From Enterobacteriaceae bacterium RIT714 (GTDB taxonomy: Bacteria; Pseudomonadota; Gammaproteobacteria; Enterobacterales; Enterobacteriaceae), in the NCBI GenBank assembly GCA_009668015.1, contig WJYB01000009.1:123141-187140 (forward strand): a stretch of 64,000 bases of DNA. Reading direction: 5' to 3'. The notes under the pieces are model-generated. The model was given only the letters and a program-made list of their open reading frames with translations, made no database searches and had not been told where the DNA came from. The position numbers were made by a program, and so were the translations under genes. Below are positions 34,346 to 42,218 of the stretch, in pieces (position 1 is the first letter of the stretch; the number at the start of each line of letters is the position of its first letter).

Positions 34346-35245
34346 ATGGATAAAATTCACGCAATGCAGCTCTTTATCCGCGTGGCAGAACTGGAGAGTT
34401 TTTCTCGCGCCGCGGACACCTTAGGTCTTCCTAAAGGTAGCGTATCGCGCCAGATTCAGACGCTGGAAAATGTGCTGGGAACCCAGCTGCTGCACCGCAC
34501 CACGCGTCGCGTCAGCCTGACACAGGACGGCATGGTCTATTACGAACGGGCAAAAGATCTGCTGGCAAACCTCGATGAACTGGATGGTCTTTTTCAGCAT
34601 GATCCTGCCAGTATCAGCGGACGATTGCGCGTCGATATGCCGGTTGGCGTTGCGCGAAATTTAGTCATCCCAAAACTGCCTGCATTTTTGCAGCAGTATC
34701 CCGGCATTGAGCTGGAACTGAGCAGCAGCGATCGCATGGTGGATGTGATCCGTGAAGGGTTTGACTGCGTGGTGCGCGTCGGCACGCTGAAGGATTCAGG
34801 GTTAATCGCCCGCTCGATTGGCAAGCTATCCATTATCAACTGCGCCAGCCCTGACTATCTGGCCCGCTTCGGCTATCCGGAAAATCTGGACGATTTGGCC
34901 TCACACGCGGTGATTCATTACGCACTCAATCTGGGAACCCGCCCGCAAGGGTTCGAGTTTTATAACGGCGATGCCACGCTGTGGGTAAAAACCGGCGGTA
35001 TTTTAACGGTGAACAGCACCGAAACTTACCATACGGCATGCCTTGCCGGGCTGGGCATTATCCAGGTGCCTCGCGTGGGCGTGCGCGAGGCTCTGCGGGC
35101 GAAAAAAATGATCGAGATCCTGCCGCAATATCGCGCCGAACCGATGCCGGTCTCGCTGATTTACCCGCACCGCCGCAACCTCTCCCGCCGGGTTCATTTG
35201 TTCATGGAGTGGCTGACGACAATAATGAAAGCTTACGTTGATTAG
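34346..35245 (+). CDS. yhjC: YhjC-like LysR-family transcriptional regulator
   Basis: A 299-residue LysR-type regulator with an N-terminal winged helix (MDKIHAMQLFIRVAELESFS, then PKGSVSRQIQTLENVLGTQLLHRTTR) and a C-terminal effector domain. It resembles E. coli YhjC in sequence and sits in the same place before yhjD, although it has diverged more than its neighbours. It belongs to the CrgA-like LysR group that often regulates an adjacent oxidoreductase. The divergent SDR at 33468-34226 is therefore the likely target. The ligand is unknown. Confidence 0.8.
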   Translation: MDKIHAMQLFIRVAELESFSRAADTLGLPKGSVSRQIQTLENVLGTQLLHRTTRRVSLTQDGMVYYERAKDLLANLDELDGLFQHDPASISGRLRVDMPVGVARNLVIPKLPAFLQQYPGIELELSSSDRMVDVIREGFDCVVRVGTLKDSGLIARSIGKLSIINCASPDYLARFGYPENLDDLASHAVIHYALNLGTRPQGFEFYNGDATLWVKTGGILTVNSTETYHTACLAGLGIIQVPRVGVREALRAKKMIEILPQYRAEPMPVSLIYPHRRNLSRRVHLFMEWLTTIMKAYVD

Positions 35246-35289
35246 CCACCAGCTATAATTCAATAACATCCAGCCAAACGAAAAGGAAA

Positions 35290-36321
35290 ATGCGTGTGAC
35301 GCCGGAAAACAACCAGCAGAGACCCACTCAGGAACTGGAATACGATCCCATCAAAAAAATGGAGACGGAACCCGAAAAAGACGCATCCCCCGGCAAAGCC
35401 ACCAAAGCGCTGGAAACCGTGACAGGCACGGCGCAGAAAATTCAGCGCCGACCGATGGTTGCCCATCTGATACGCGCCACTGAACGCTTTAACGACCGTA
35501 TGGGCAATCAGTTTGGGGCGGCAATCACCTATTTTTCGTTCCTGTCGATGATCCCCATTATGATGGTGTCATTCGCGGCAGCGGGGTTTGTACTCGCCTC
35601 GCACCCGACGCTGCTGCAGGACATCTTCAATAAAATCCTGGTCAACGTCAGCGATCCCACGCTGGCGGGCACGCTCAAAAATACCATCAACACCGCCGTT
35701 CAACAGCGCACCACCGTGGGTATCGTCGGGCTTTTGATTGCGCTCTATTCGGGCATTAACTGGATGGGTAATCTGCGCGAGGCGATCCGCGCCCAGTCCC
35801 GCGATGTGTGGGAGCGCACGCCGCAGGACCAGGAAAAAATCTGGATCAAATATTTCCGCGACTTCGTTTCGCTGATTGGCCTGCTTGTGGCGCTGGTGGT
35901 GACATTATCAATTACGTCCGTCGCCGGCTCGGCGCAGCAGATGATTATCTCGGCGCTGTATCTCGACTACATCGAGTGGCTTAAACCGGCCTGGCGTTTA
36001 ATTGGCCTTGCGATCTCGATATTTGCCAACTATCTGCTTTTCTTCTGGATATTCTGGAGATTGCCGCGTCACCGCCCGCGTAAAAAGGCACTGATCCGCG
36101 GGACCTTTATCGCGGCGATTGGCTTTGAAGTGATCAAGATCGTGATGACTTACACCCTGCCTTCGCTGGTGAAATCGCCCTCTGGGGCGGCGTTTGGATC
36201 GGTGCTGGGATTGATGGCGTTCTTCTACTTCTTTGCGCGCCTGACGCTGTTCTGCGCCGCATGGATTGCCACCGCCGAGTACAAAGACGACCCGCGAATG
36301 CCGGGCAAAACGCACCGCTAA
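35290..36321 (+). CDS. yhjD: YhjD, YihY/BrkB-family inner membrane protein
   Basis: A 343-residue inner-membrane protein of the YihY/virulence factor BrkB family. A charged cytoplasmic N-terminus of about 70 residues precedes six helices; the family motif FGAAITYFSFLSMIPIMMVSF lies at the first helix and GALYSGINWMGNLREAIRA-like sequence follows. In E. coli, a point mutation in yhjD allows growth without Kdo on lipid A. This led to the idea that it can act as an alternative lipid flippase, though its normal role is unclear. The start at 35290 keeps the whole family N-terminus. Confidence 0.93.
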   Translation: MRVTPENNQQRPTQELEYDPIKKMETEPEKDASPGKATKALETVTGTAQKIQRRPMVAHLIRATERFNDRMGNQFGAAITYFSFLSMIPIMMVSFAAAGFVLASHPTLLQDIFNKILVNVSDPTLAGTLKNTINTAVQQRTTVGIVGLLIALYSGINWMGNLREAIRAQSRDVWERTPQDQEKIWIKYFRDFVSLIGLLVALVVTLSITSVAGSAQQMIISALYLDYIEWLKPAWRLIGLAISIFANYLLFFWIFWRLPRHRPRKKALIRGTFIAAIGFEVIKIVMTYTLPSLVKSPSGAAFGSVLGLMAFFYFFARLTLFCAAWIATAEYKDDPRMPGKTHR

Positions 36322-36594
36322 AGCCGCTATCGGGCTGAATAAAAATGTAAAATTTCAGTCCGATTCGGCATTTCAGCATATAAATCCAGCCTGTAACTTT
36401 TATTTAACCAAAAACCAGTTTTATTGACTGATATTAGATTTCTGTGAAGCATTTCATAGAAGTTATTTCGCCAGCCTGAATATTATCCGCTTTTTGCCGC
36501 TTTTATCACCACTCCGTGCATTTGTTACAGATTGAAATGTCGCTTTTGCTATGCGTAATATGATCTTTCGTCGGTCCAAAAATAAGAAAATTTT

Positions 36595-37917
36595 ATGCAA
36601 GCCACAGCCACAACTCTCGATTCAGAACCGGAAAGCACGCCGGTTAACTCGCGTAACAAAGTCGTCGTTGCCTCACTGATTGGCACCGCCATCGAGTTCT
36701 TCGATTTCTATATTTACGCCACCGCCGCGGTCATCGTCTTTCCGCATATCTTCTTCCCACAGGGCGATCCGACGGCTGCCACGCTGCAATCGCTGGCAAC
36801 GTTCGCTATCGCCTTTATCGCCCGCCCGATTGGTTCGGCAGTCTTCGGACACTTTGGCGACCGCGTGGGCCGTAAAGTCACGCTCGTGGCATCGCTGCTG
36901 ACGATGGGGATTTCCACCGTGGCGATCGGCCTGCTGCCGACCTATGAAACGATTGGTATTCTGGCTCCGGTACTGCTGGCGCTGGCGCGTTTTGGTCAGG
37001 GCCTGGGGCTTGGCGGTGAATGGGGCGGCGCGGCGCTGCTGGCGACGGAAAACGCCCCACCGCGTAAACGTGCATTGTACGGCTCTTTCCCGCAACTGGG
37101 CGCGCCGATTGGCTTCTTCTTCGCGAACGGGACTTTCCTGCTGCTCTCCTGGCTGCTGACCGACGAGCAGTTTATGAGCTGGGGCTGGCGCATACCGTTT
37201 ATTTTTTCTGCCGTGCTGGTACTGATTGGCCTGTACGTGCGCATTTCGCTGCATGAGACGCCGGTCTTTGCGAAAGTGGCGGCGGCTAAAAAACAGGTGA
37301 AAATCCCGCTGGGCACGCTGCTGACCAAACACGTTCGCGTGACGGTACTCGGCACGTTCATCATGCTGGCGACCTATACGCTGTTTTATATTATGACGGT
37401 CTATTCCATGACCTTCAGCACCGCTGCTGCGCCGGTTGGCCTGGGTCTGCCGCGTAATGAAGTGCTGTGGATGCTGATGATGGCGGTGATTGGGTTTGGC
37501 GTGATGGTCCCCATTGCAGGTCTGCTGGCGGATAAATTCGGTCGTCGCTCCAGCATGATCGTGATTACCTCGCTGATCATCCTGTTCGCCCTGTTCGTCT
37601 TCCCGCCGCTGCTGGGGTCTGGCAGTCCGGCGCTGGTGATGGCTTATCTGCTGATTGGTTTGAGCCTGATGGGTTTGACCTTTGGCCCGATGGGCGCGCT
37701 GCTGCCGGAGCTGTTCCCGACGGAAGTGCGTTATACCGGTGCGTCGTTCTCGTATAACGTCTCTTCTATTCTGGGGGCGTCCGTTGCGCCGTATATTGCG
37801 ACCTGGTTACAGGCCAACTATGGCTTGTTCTATGTAGGTGTCTATCTGGCGGCGATGGCGGCACTGACGCTGATCGCGCTGCTGCTGACTCACGAAACCC
37901 GTCATCAGTCCTTATAA
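36595..37917 (+). CDS. yhjE: YhjE, MFS metabolite:proton symporter
   Basis: A 440-residue major facilitator protein of the metabolite:H+ symporter (MHS) family, related to ProP, ShiA and KgtP. It has twelve helices; visible motifs are GTAIEFFDFYIYATAA in helix 1, FGHFGDRVGRKV in loop 2-3, and GQGLGLGGEWGGAALL in helices 4-5. These acidic and arginine residues are typical of carriers for carboxylates or betaines. The substrate is not known. The 273-base upstream region is A/T-rich and presumably holds the promoter. A strong terminator and then a palindromic repeat follow. Confidence 0.93.
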   Translation: MQATATTLDSEPESTPVNSRNKVVVASLIGTAIEFFDFYIYATAAVIVFPHIFFPQGDPTAATLQSLATFAIAFIARPIGSAVFGHFGDRVGRKVTLVASLLTMGISTVAIGLLPTYETIGILAPVLLALARFGQGLGLGGEWGGAALLATENAPPRKRALYGSFPQLGAPIGFFFANGTFLLLSWLLTDEQFMSWGWRIPFIFSAVLVLIGLYVRISLHETPVFAKVAAAKKQVKIPLGTLLTKHVRVTVLGTFIMLATYTLFYIMTVYSMTFSTAAAPVGLGLPRNEVLWMLMMAVIGFGVMVPIAGLLADKFGRRSSMIVITSLIILFALFVFPPLLGSGSPALVMAYLLIGLSLMGLTFGPMGALLPELFPTEVRYTGASFSYNVSSILGASVAPYIATWLQANYGLFYVGVYLAAMAALTLIALLLTHETRHQSL

Positions 37918-37922
37918 AAGCA

Positions 37923-37952
37923 AAATGGTAACCCTTGGGTTACCATTTTTTT
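37923..37952 (+). terminator. Rho-independent terminator of yhjE
   Basis: aaatggtaacc (37923-37933) pairs with ggttaccattt (37938-37948) around a four-base loop, followed by a T run. It begins six bases past the stop codon. Confidence 0.93.
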
Positions 37953-37960
37953 ATCTGTTC

Positions 37961-37983
37961 GCCCTCTCCCCATGGGAGAGGGC
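37961..37983. repeat. Palindromic repeat, copy 4 (yhjE/yhjG convergent junction)
   Basis: A perfect palindrome: gccctctccc (37961-37970), a three-base loop, gggagagggc (37974-37983). It sits between the yhjE terminator and the yhjG stop codon and is the cleanest single copy of the family. Confidence 0.75.
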
Positions 37984-38000
37984 AACTGACAGTGCATTAA

Positions 38001-40061
38001 TTACTTCTTCATCTGCGACAGTATCGTCCGACACTGATTGGCATCGCCTTCCGACGGAGAGATCAGCGCCAGCAAAGCTGCAGCAGGCGTGACAAGCGTT
38101 GCCAGCGCCGCAGCAACTGCACCACGGGCAATCAACGGCCCGGCTTTCACACCCGCCTGCGGATTTTTGAATGAACCGCGCACGTAAAGTGGTGAACGCA
38201 GCGTAATGATTCTGAACCCTTTACTCTCGGGATCGATGGTTAAATCGAGCTGTTCAGAAGCCATACTCGCCGTACCTGTCACGTTTATCACCGCGTTTTC
38301 AGTATCAAAGGCAAAAATCTGCGGACGGGCCACACCGTTGACCAGATCCAGATTTGCCGCTGCGCAATTCACGCGAACCTCATCGTCGCCAAAAATCTGG
38401 CCGATAATAAAGTTACCGACGTTCAATCCCAGAATTTCCATCAGGTTGCGGCTCACAAGCCCGTCATTCATCAACAGCTTCAGATTGCCGTTACTGCTAC
38501 CGAGCAGCGCGGCAACGGAGTTGCCCACGCCACGAATATCCGCATCACCGTTCATTTCACCGAGGGTTTTCTGCATCAACTCGACGTTGGGCATCAGCTC
38601 TTTTAGCTTCAGCCGGCGTGCCTGGATATCCGCCCGCCCCTGCATCGGTTTTTTATCGCCTTCGAGGTGAATATTGGACGAGATCGTCCCACCAGCCAGC
38701 CCGAATTTCAGCGGCTGCAAACGCAGGTCGGCGTTTTTCAGGATGATATGGGTCGAAAGGTCGCTGATTGGCAAGGTGCTGCCGTGTTCGATTTTACGCC
38801 CTTTAAACCGGACATCGGCATCCATTACATCCCACTTATCGGTTTCGAAGCGGTCGTAAGGCAACACTTTGCCCGCTGGCTGAAGGTCTTTTTCACCTTT
38901 TTTCTGTTCAGAACGTTTCGCCTGCTGCGCGCCTTTTCCCGAATCGACGCCAATTAATGGCCCGAGATCGGCCAGACGCAGCTGACGAGACTCAACGTCG
39001 CCTTCCAGTTTCGGTCGCGGCTTGCCGGTGGTGTAGGCGAGCGAGCCGTGGATATCACTGTCGCCAATGCGACCATTAAAGTTGCGATAATCGAAAACGG
39101 ACGATTTTTCGGTGTCTATTTTTGCCACCAGCCGACCGTCAGTTTCAAACGGCGGTGTATCCGGCAGCAGCACGCCGGTCAGGTCATAAAGCTCTCCCAG
39201 CGAGTCGCCGGAGAATTTCAGTTGCAGGTCTACGCCGCCCATTTTCATCGGATCGTTGACCGTACCGACAAACGCCACGCGCGTGTTACCGGAGCGGAAA
39301 TCGGCCTGTACCGGGAACGGCGTTCCCTCGCTACGCAGCGCCAGTACGCCGCCAATTTTACCGGTCCCGCTTAACGGCTGATCGTTGTAGCGCCCCTTCG
39401 CCTTCAGGCCAAAGACGTAATCGCCCACGCGAGTTTTATCGTCCTTTCCTTTGGTGCCGGTGACTTCACTGAAGGGCAGCGGCTTGCCCAGCGGATCGAC
39501 CAGGATCTCGATATCCGCCTTGCTGACCTTGTCATCAATGGCGATCCGCCCGCGATCGAAAAGAATATTATCGAGGCGGAAAGACCACGCAGACGGCTGC
39601 GCATTGGGATCTTTTTCTCCGTTATCTGCGAGATCAAACGTCCAGTTGTTGTTCTTTTCTGACAGACGGATCAGCCGTGCATCAGGCTGTTGCAGTTTGA
39701 TCCACGGTAAATAGACGGTCTTCGTCAGCAGCGCCAGAGGGGCCAGCGTCGCTTCGACGCGCGGCAGATGAACCATGGTGACTGCCGGAATATCCGGGGG
39801 ATTGCCGAGAATAATGTCGTTGGCATGAACATGCGGCCAGGGAACCCAGCTGCGCCAGCCGGTTTCGTCTTTCTGACGCTCCCAGACGACGCCCAGATCG
39901 CCGCGAATGGCGAAGGGTCGATTCAGTTCAGTTGAGACTTTCTGGTTGATGGTCGGTTTGAGACGGTTCCAGTCGAACGTCGCAATAATGATGATTGCCA
40001 GCACAATCAACAACAAGAAGATCCCTGCTACCCAGGTAATAATCCTGGCTGTTTTGGTCAT
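38001..40061 (-). CDS. yhjG: YhjG, AsmA-family protein
   Basis: A 686-residue AsmA-like protein. One N-terminal membrane helix (about residues 8-27) anchors a long periplasmic domain rich in beta structure, with the AsmA opening TFDWNRLKPTINQKVSTELN and a C-terminal AsmA domain (GFRIITLRSPLYVRGSFKNP). AsmA-like proteins such as TamB, YhdP and YhjG are thought to form bridges that carry phospholipids between the inner and outer membranes. The start at 40061 follows gggga. It is convergent with yhjE and lies upstream of nothing else in its direction, so it is probably monocistronic. Confidence 0.93.
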   Translation of the reverse strand: MTKTARIITWVAGIFLLLIVLAIIIIATFDWNRLKPTINQKVSTELNRPFAIRGDLGVVWERQKDETGWRSWVPWPHVHANDIILGNPPDIPAVTMVHLPRVEATLAPLALLTKTVYLPWIKLQQPDARLIRLSEKNNNWTFDLADNGEKDPNAQPSAWSFRLDNILFDRGRIAIDDKVSKADIEILVDPLGKPLPFSEVTGTKGKDDKTRVGDYVFGLKAKGRYNDQPLSGTGKIGGVLALRSEGTPFPVQADFRSGNTRVAFVGTVNDPMKMGGVDLQLKFSGDSLGELYDLTGVLLPDTPPFETDGRLVAKIDTEKSSVFDYRNFNGRIGDSDIHGSLAYTTGKPRPKLEGDVESRQLRLADLGPLIGVDSGKGAQQAKRSEQKKGEKDLQPAGKVLPYDRFETDKWDVMDADVRFKGRKIEHGSTLPISDLSTHIILKNADLRLQPLKFGLAGGTISSNIHLEGDKKPMQGRADIQARRLKLKELMPNVELMQKTLGEMNGDADIRGVGNSVAALLGSSNGNLKLLMNDGLVSRNLMEILGLNVGNFIIGQIFGDDEVRVNCAAANLDLVNGVARPQIFAFDTENAVINVTGTASMASEQLDLTIDPESKGFRIITLRSPLYVRGSFKNPQAGVKAGPLIARGAVAAALATLVTPAAALLALISPSEGDANQCRTILSQMKK

Positions 40062-40129
40062 TACTGTCCCCTTTTTTTATTACCTTGCCTTTCATGAATA
40101 TAGCTCAGGCATAAAGAAAGGGGGCGGGC

Positions 40130-40180
40130 TGCTTCCGGGAATAGCGCATTTGCTCCAGGCGCTATTCCGGGAAACAGCAG
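40130..40180 (-). terminator. Long imperfect hairpin after pdeH
   Basis: Downstream of the pdeH stop codon, the minus strand reads into a hairpin whose core is ccggaatagcgc paired with gcgctattc-ccgg (one bulge), with an outer ctgct/agcag extension. It spans nearly all of 40130-40180. A C- and T-rich stretch (cccctttcttt) follows rather than a clean T run, so terminator activity is likely but not certain. Confidence 0.5.
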
Positions 40181-40183
40181 GCT

Positions 40184-40957
40184 TTACAACTTGATAATGA
40201 CGTTATCGAGGGTATCCATGGGCACCGGGCGGGAGAGAAAATATCCTTGAGCCGCCGCGGCCGGGGAGTTTTGCACATCGCGCCACTCTTCCAGTGTTTC
40301 CACGCCTTCCACAATCACGCCCTGACAATAGCGGTTCATCAGTTGCAGGAGCAGGGTAAATAAATTGCGACCTTCCGGGGTCTGACGCAGCATGATAAAC
40401 AGATCGCGCGCCACTTTGATGTAGTCATAGCGCACTTCGCTTAACGCGGAGAAGTTTGCCATACCCGTGCCGAAATCATCCAGCCACAGCGGACCAAACT
40501 CGCACATCGAAGCAAACGACGAATCTTGCGGCAGACGAACGTGCTCCACCAGTTCAAAGCGCATCCACGGGAGTGAGGCGACGAGCTTTTGCAGCGCGGG
40601 ATTCTGGCGCAATGCAATCAGGGTCGGGCCATCCACATTTACCGAGGCCAGAATGTCATGGCGAACGAAAAAGGCCTGCCTGGTCGCGAGCATGTCGAGT
40701 TGCTCTTCCAGCACATCCAGACGCTGACGCACGCTCACTTCCGCAAAATAACGGTCCGGGGCAATACGCTGTGTCGGATTCGACGGATGCGTTACGACGG
40801 TTAAAATTTCAATCGCCATAAGCCTGCCGTCAGTGCGGTAAATAGGCTGATAAGTATAAGCACGCTCACATTGCAGCCAATAGCGATGCTCCTGCAAGCT
40901 TTCAATACTTGCTTCCGGAGTAGTGCTTAGCCGCTGGATAACCTGCTCTGACTTCAT
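40184..40957 (-). CDS. pdeH: PdeH, c-di-GMP phosphodiesterase (EAL domain)
   Basis: PdeH hydrolyses cyclic di-GMP to pGpG and is the main phosphodiesterase keeping c-di-GMP low during swimming, so that YcgR does not brake flagella. The 257-residue protein is a stand-alone EAL domain. The signature residues are EIL (variant of EAL), LVEH, DDFGTGMANFS, the KVAR region and EGVET. The sigma-28 promoter 51-77 bases upstream ties it to the flagellar regulon, as in E. coli. It is divergent from kdgK and about 16 kb from the cellulose genes it indirectly opposes. Confidence 0.94.
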   Translation of the reverse strand: MKSEQVIQRLSTTPEASIESLQEHRYWLQCERAYTYQPIYRTDGRLMAIEILTVVTHPSNPTQRIAPDRYFAEVSVRQRLDVLEEQLDMLATRQAFFVRHDILASVNVDGPTLIALRQNPALQKLVASLPWMRFELVEHVRLPQDSSFASMCEFGPLWLDDFGTGMANFSALSEVRYDYIKVARDLFIMLRQTPEGRNLFTLLLQLMNRYCQGVIVEGVETLEEWRDVQNSPAAAAQGYFLSRPVPMDTLDNVIIKL

Positions 40958-41007
40958 TTCAGATGCCCTGTTGAAAATGAGATGACCTGTCTGGACTCGT
41001 CAAAAGG

Positions 41008-41034
41008 TTATCGGCCCTGGAATTGAGAACTTTA
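41008..41034 (-). promoter_or_regulatory. Sigma-28 (FliA) flagellar class 3 promoter of pdeH
   Basis: On the minus strand, taaagttc (41027-41034) and gccgataa (41008-41015) are separated by 11 bases, matching the sigma-28 consensus TAAAGTTT-N11-GCCGATAA at 15 of 16 positions. It lies 51 bases before the pdeH start codon. Confidence 0.93.
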
Positions 41035-41106
41035 TGTCCAGTTGGTGGGGAAAATGAAATTAAGATGACAGAATCTTTCTGGAACACGCGCTGGCTCAAA
41101 AAAAAA

Positions 41107-41125
41107 TCTGGAACGGTGTTTTAAT
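41107..41125 (+). promoter_or_regulatory. Candidate KdgR operator upstream of kdgK
   Basis: The 19-base segment tctggaacggtgttttaat agrees with about 14 of 18 defined positions of the KdgR consensus AATRAAAYRNYRTTTYATT. It lies 65 bases before the kdgK start, where KdgR repression is expected for 2-keto-3-deoxygluconate metabolism. Judged by eye against a remembered consensus. Confidence 0.4.
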
Positions 41126-41189
41126 ATAGTTGACCATAAATACCTCACAGCGCACACTTCCATTAATTTATCTGTTCAGGTTTATGACA

Positions 41190-42119
41190 ATGTCTAAAAA
41201 AATTGCCGTGATTGGCGAATGCATGATTGAGCTGTCACAAAAAGGGGCGGATGTTCACCGCGGCTTTGGTGGCGATACGTTAAACACCTCGGTTTACATT
41301 GCACGTCAGGTGGCGCCTGAAGCGCTGGCCGTCAATTATGTGACCGCGTTAGGGACCGACAGTTTCAGTCAGCAGATGCTGGAAGCCTGGCAGAATGAAA
41401 ATGTGGACACCTCGCTGATTCAGCGCATGGAAAACCGCCTGCCGGGGTTGTACTACATCGAAACCGACAGCACCGGCGAGCGTACGTTCTACTACTGGCG
41501 CAACGAAGCTGCCGCCAAATTCTGGCTGGAAAGCGAAGATTCTGCGACCATTTGCGAAACGCTGGCGACCTATGATTATCTCTATCTGAGTGGGATCAGC
41601 CTGGCGATTTTAAGCGCCGACAGCCGTGAAAAACTGTTCTCCCTGCTGCATGAATGCCGCGCGAACGGTGGAAAGGTAATTTTCGATAATAACTATCGTC
41701 CGCGCCTGTGGGCCAGCCGCGAAGAGACGCAGCAGGTTTATCAGCAAATGCTGCACTGCACCGATATCGCGTTCTTAACCCTCGATGACGAAGACGCACT
41801 GTGGGGCGAGAAACCGGTAGAAGAGGTGATCGAGCGCACTCAGAAAGCCGGTGTAGCAGAAGTGGTGATCAAGCGCGGCGCCGACTCTTGCCTGGTTGCC
41901 GTCACCGGTGAAGCGGTTGTCGACGTGCCTGCGATAAAATTAGCGAAAGAGAAAGTGGTGGATACCACTGCGGCGGGTGATTCGTTCAGCGCCGGGTATC
42001 TGGCGGTGCGCCTGACGGGCGGTACGCCAGAAGACGCCGCAAAACGCGGACATCTGACGGCCAGCACGGTGATTCAGTATCGCGGCGCAATTATTCCGCG
42101 CGAAGCGATGCCTGATTAA
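41190..42119 (+). CDS. kdgK: KdgK, 2-keto-3-deoxygluconate kinase
   Basis: KdgK phosphorylates 2-keto-3-deoxy-D-gluconate to KDPG, which Eda then splits, completing hexuronate and pectin breakdown. The 309-residue PfkB/ribokinase-family enzyme shows the N-terminal GFGGDTLNTSVYIARQ signature, the family signature DTTAAGDSFSAGYLAV with the catalytic Asp (about residue 263), and NNYRPRLWAS. Start 41190 (MSKKIAVIGECMIE) was chosen for its match to E. coli and its nine-base distance from cagg; two upstream in-frame ATGs exist. A strong terminator follows. Confidence 0.96.
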   Translation: MSKKIAVIGECMIELSQKGADVHRGFGGDTLNTSVYIARQVAPEALAVNYVTALGTDSFSQQMLEAWQNENVDTSLIQRMENRLPGLYYIETDSTGERTFYYWRNEAAAKFWLESEDSATICETLATYDYLYLSGISLAILSADSREKLFSLLHECRANGGKVIFDNNYRPRLWASREETQQVYQQMLHCTDIAFLTLDDEDALWGEKPVEEVIERTQKAGVAEVVIKRGADSCLVAVTGEAVVDVPAIKLAKEKVVDTTAAGDSFSAGYLAVRLTGGTPEDAAKRGHLTASTVIQYRGAIIPREAMPD

Positions 42120-42122
42120 AAG

Positions 42123-42159
42123 AAAAAGCCCGGTGAGCGTTACGCGACCGGGCTTTTTT
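42123..42159 (+). terminator. Rho-independent terminator of kdgK
   Basis: aaaaagcccggt (42123-42134) pairs with accgggcttttt (42147-42158), with a 12-base loop that can pair further, ending in a T run. It begins four bases after the kdgK stop codon. Confidence 0.95.
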
Positions 42160-42167
42160 ACGGGTAT

Positions 42168-42206
42168 CTCTCCCCTGTCGGGGAGAGCCGGGGTTAAGGC
42201 ATCAGC
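42168..42206. repeat. Palindromic repeat, copy 5 (kdgK/yhjJ convergent junction)
   Basis: ctctcccc (42168-42175), a tgtc loop and ggggagag (42180-42187), followed by ccggggttaaggcatcag (42188-42205). The tail matches that of the copy at 14946-14986 and is the reverse complement of the flank of copy 1. Confidence 0.7.
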
Positions 42207-42218
42207 CCGCCCCTGACA

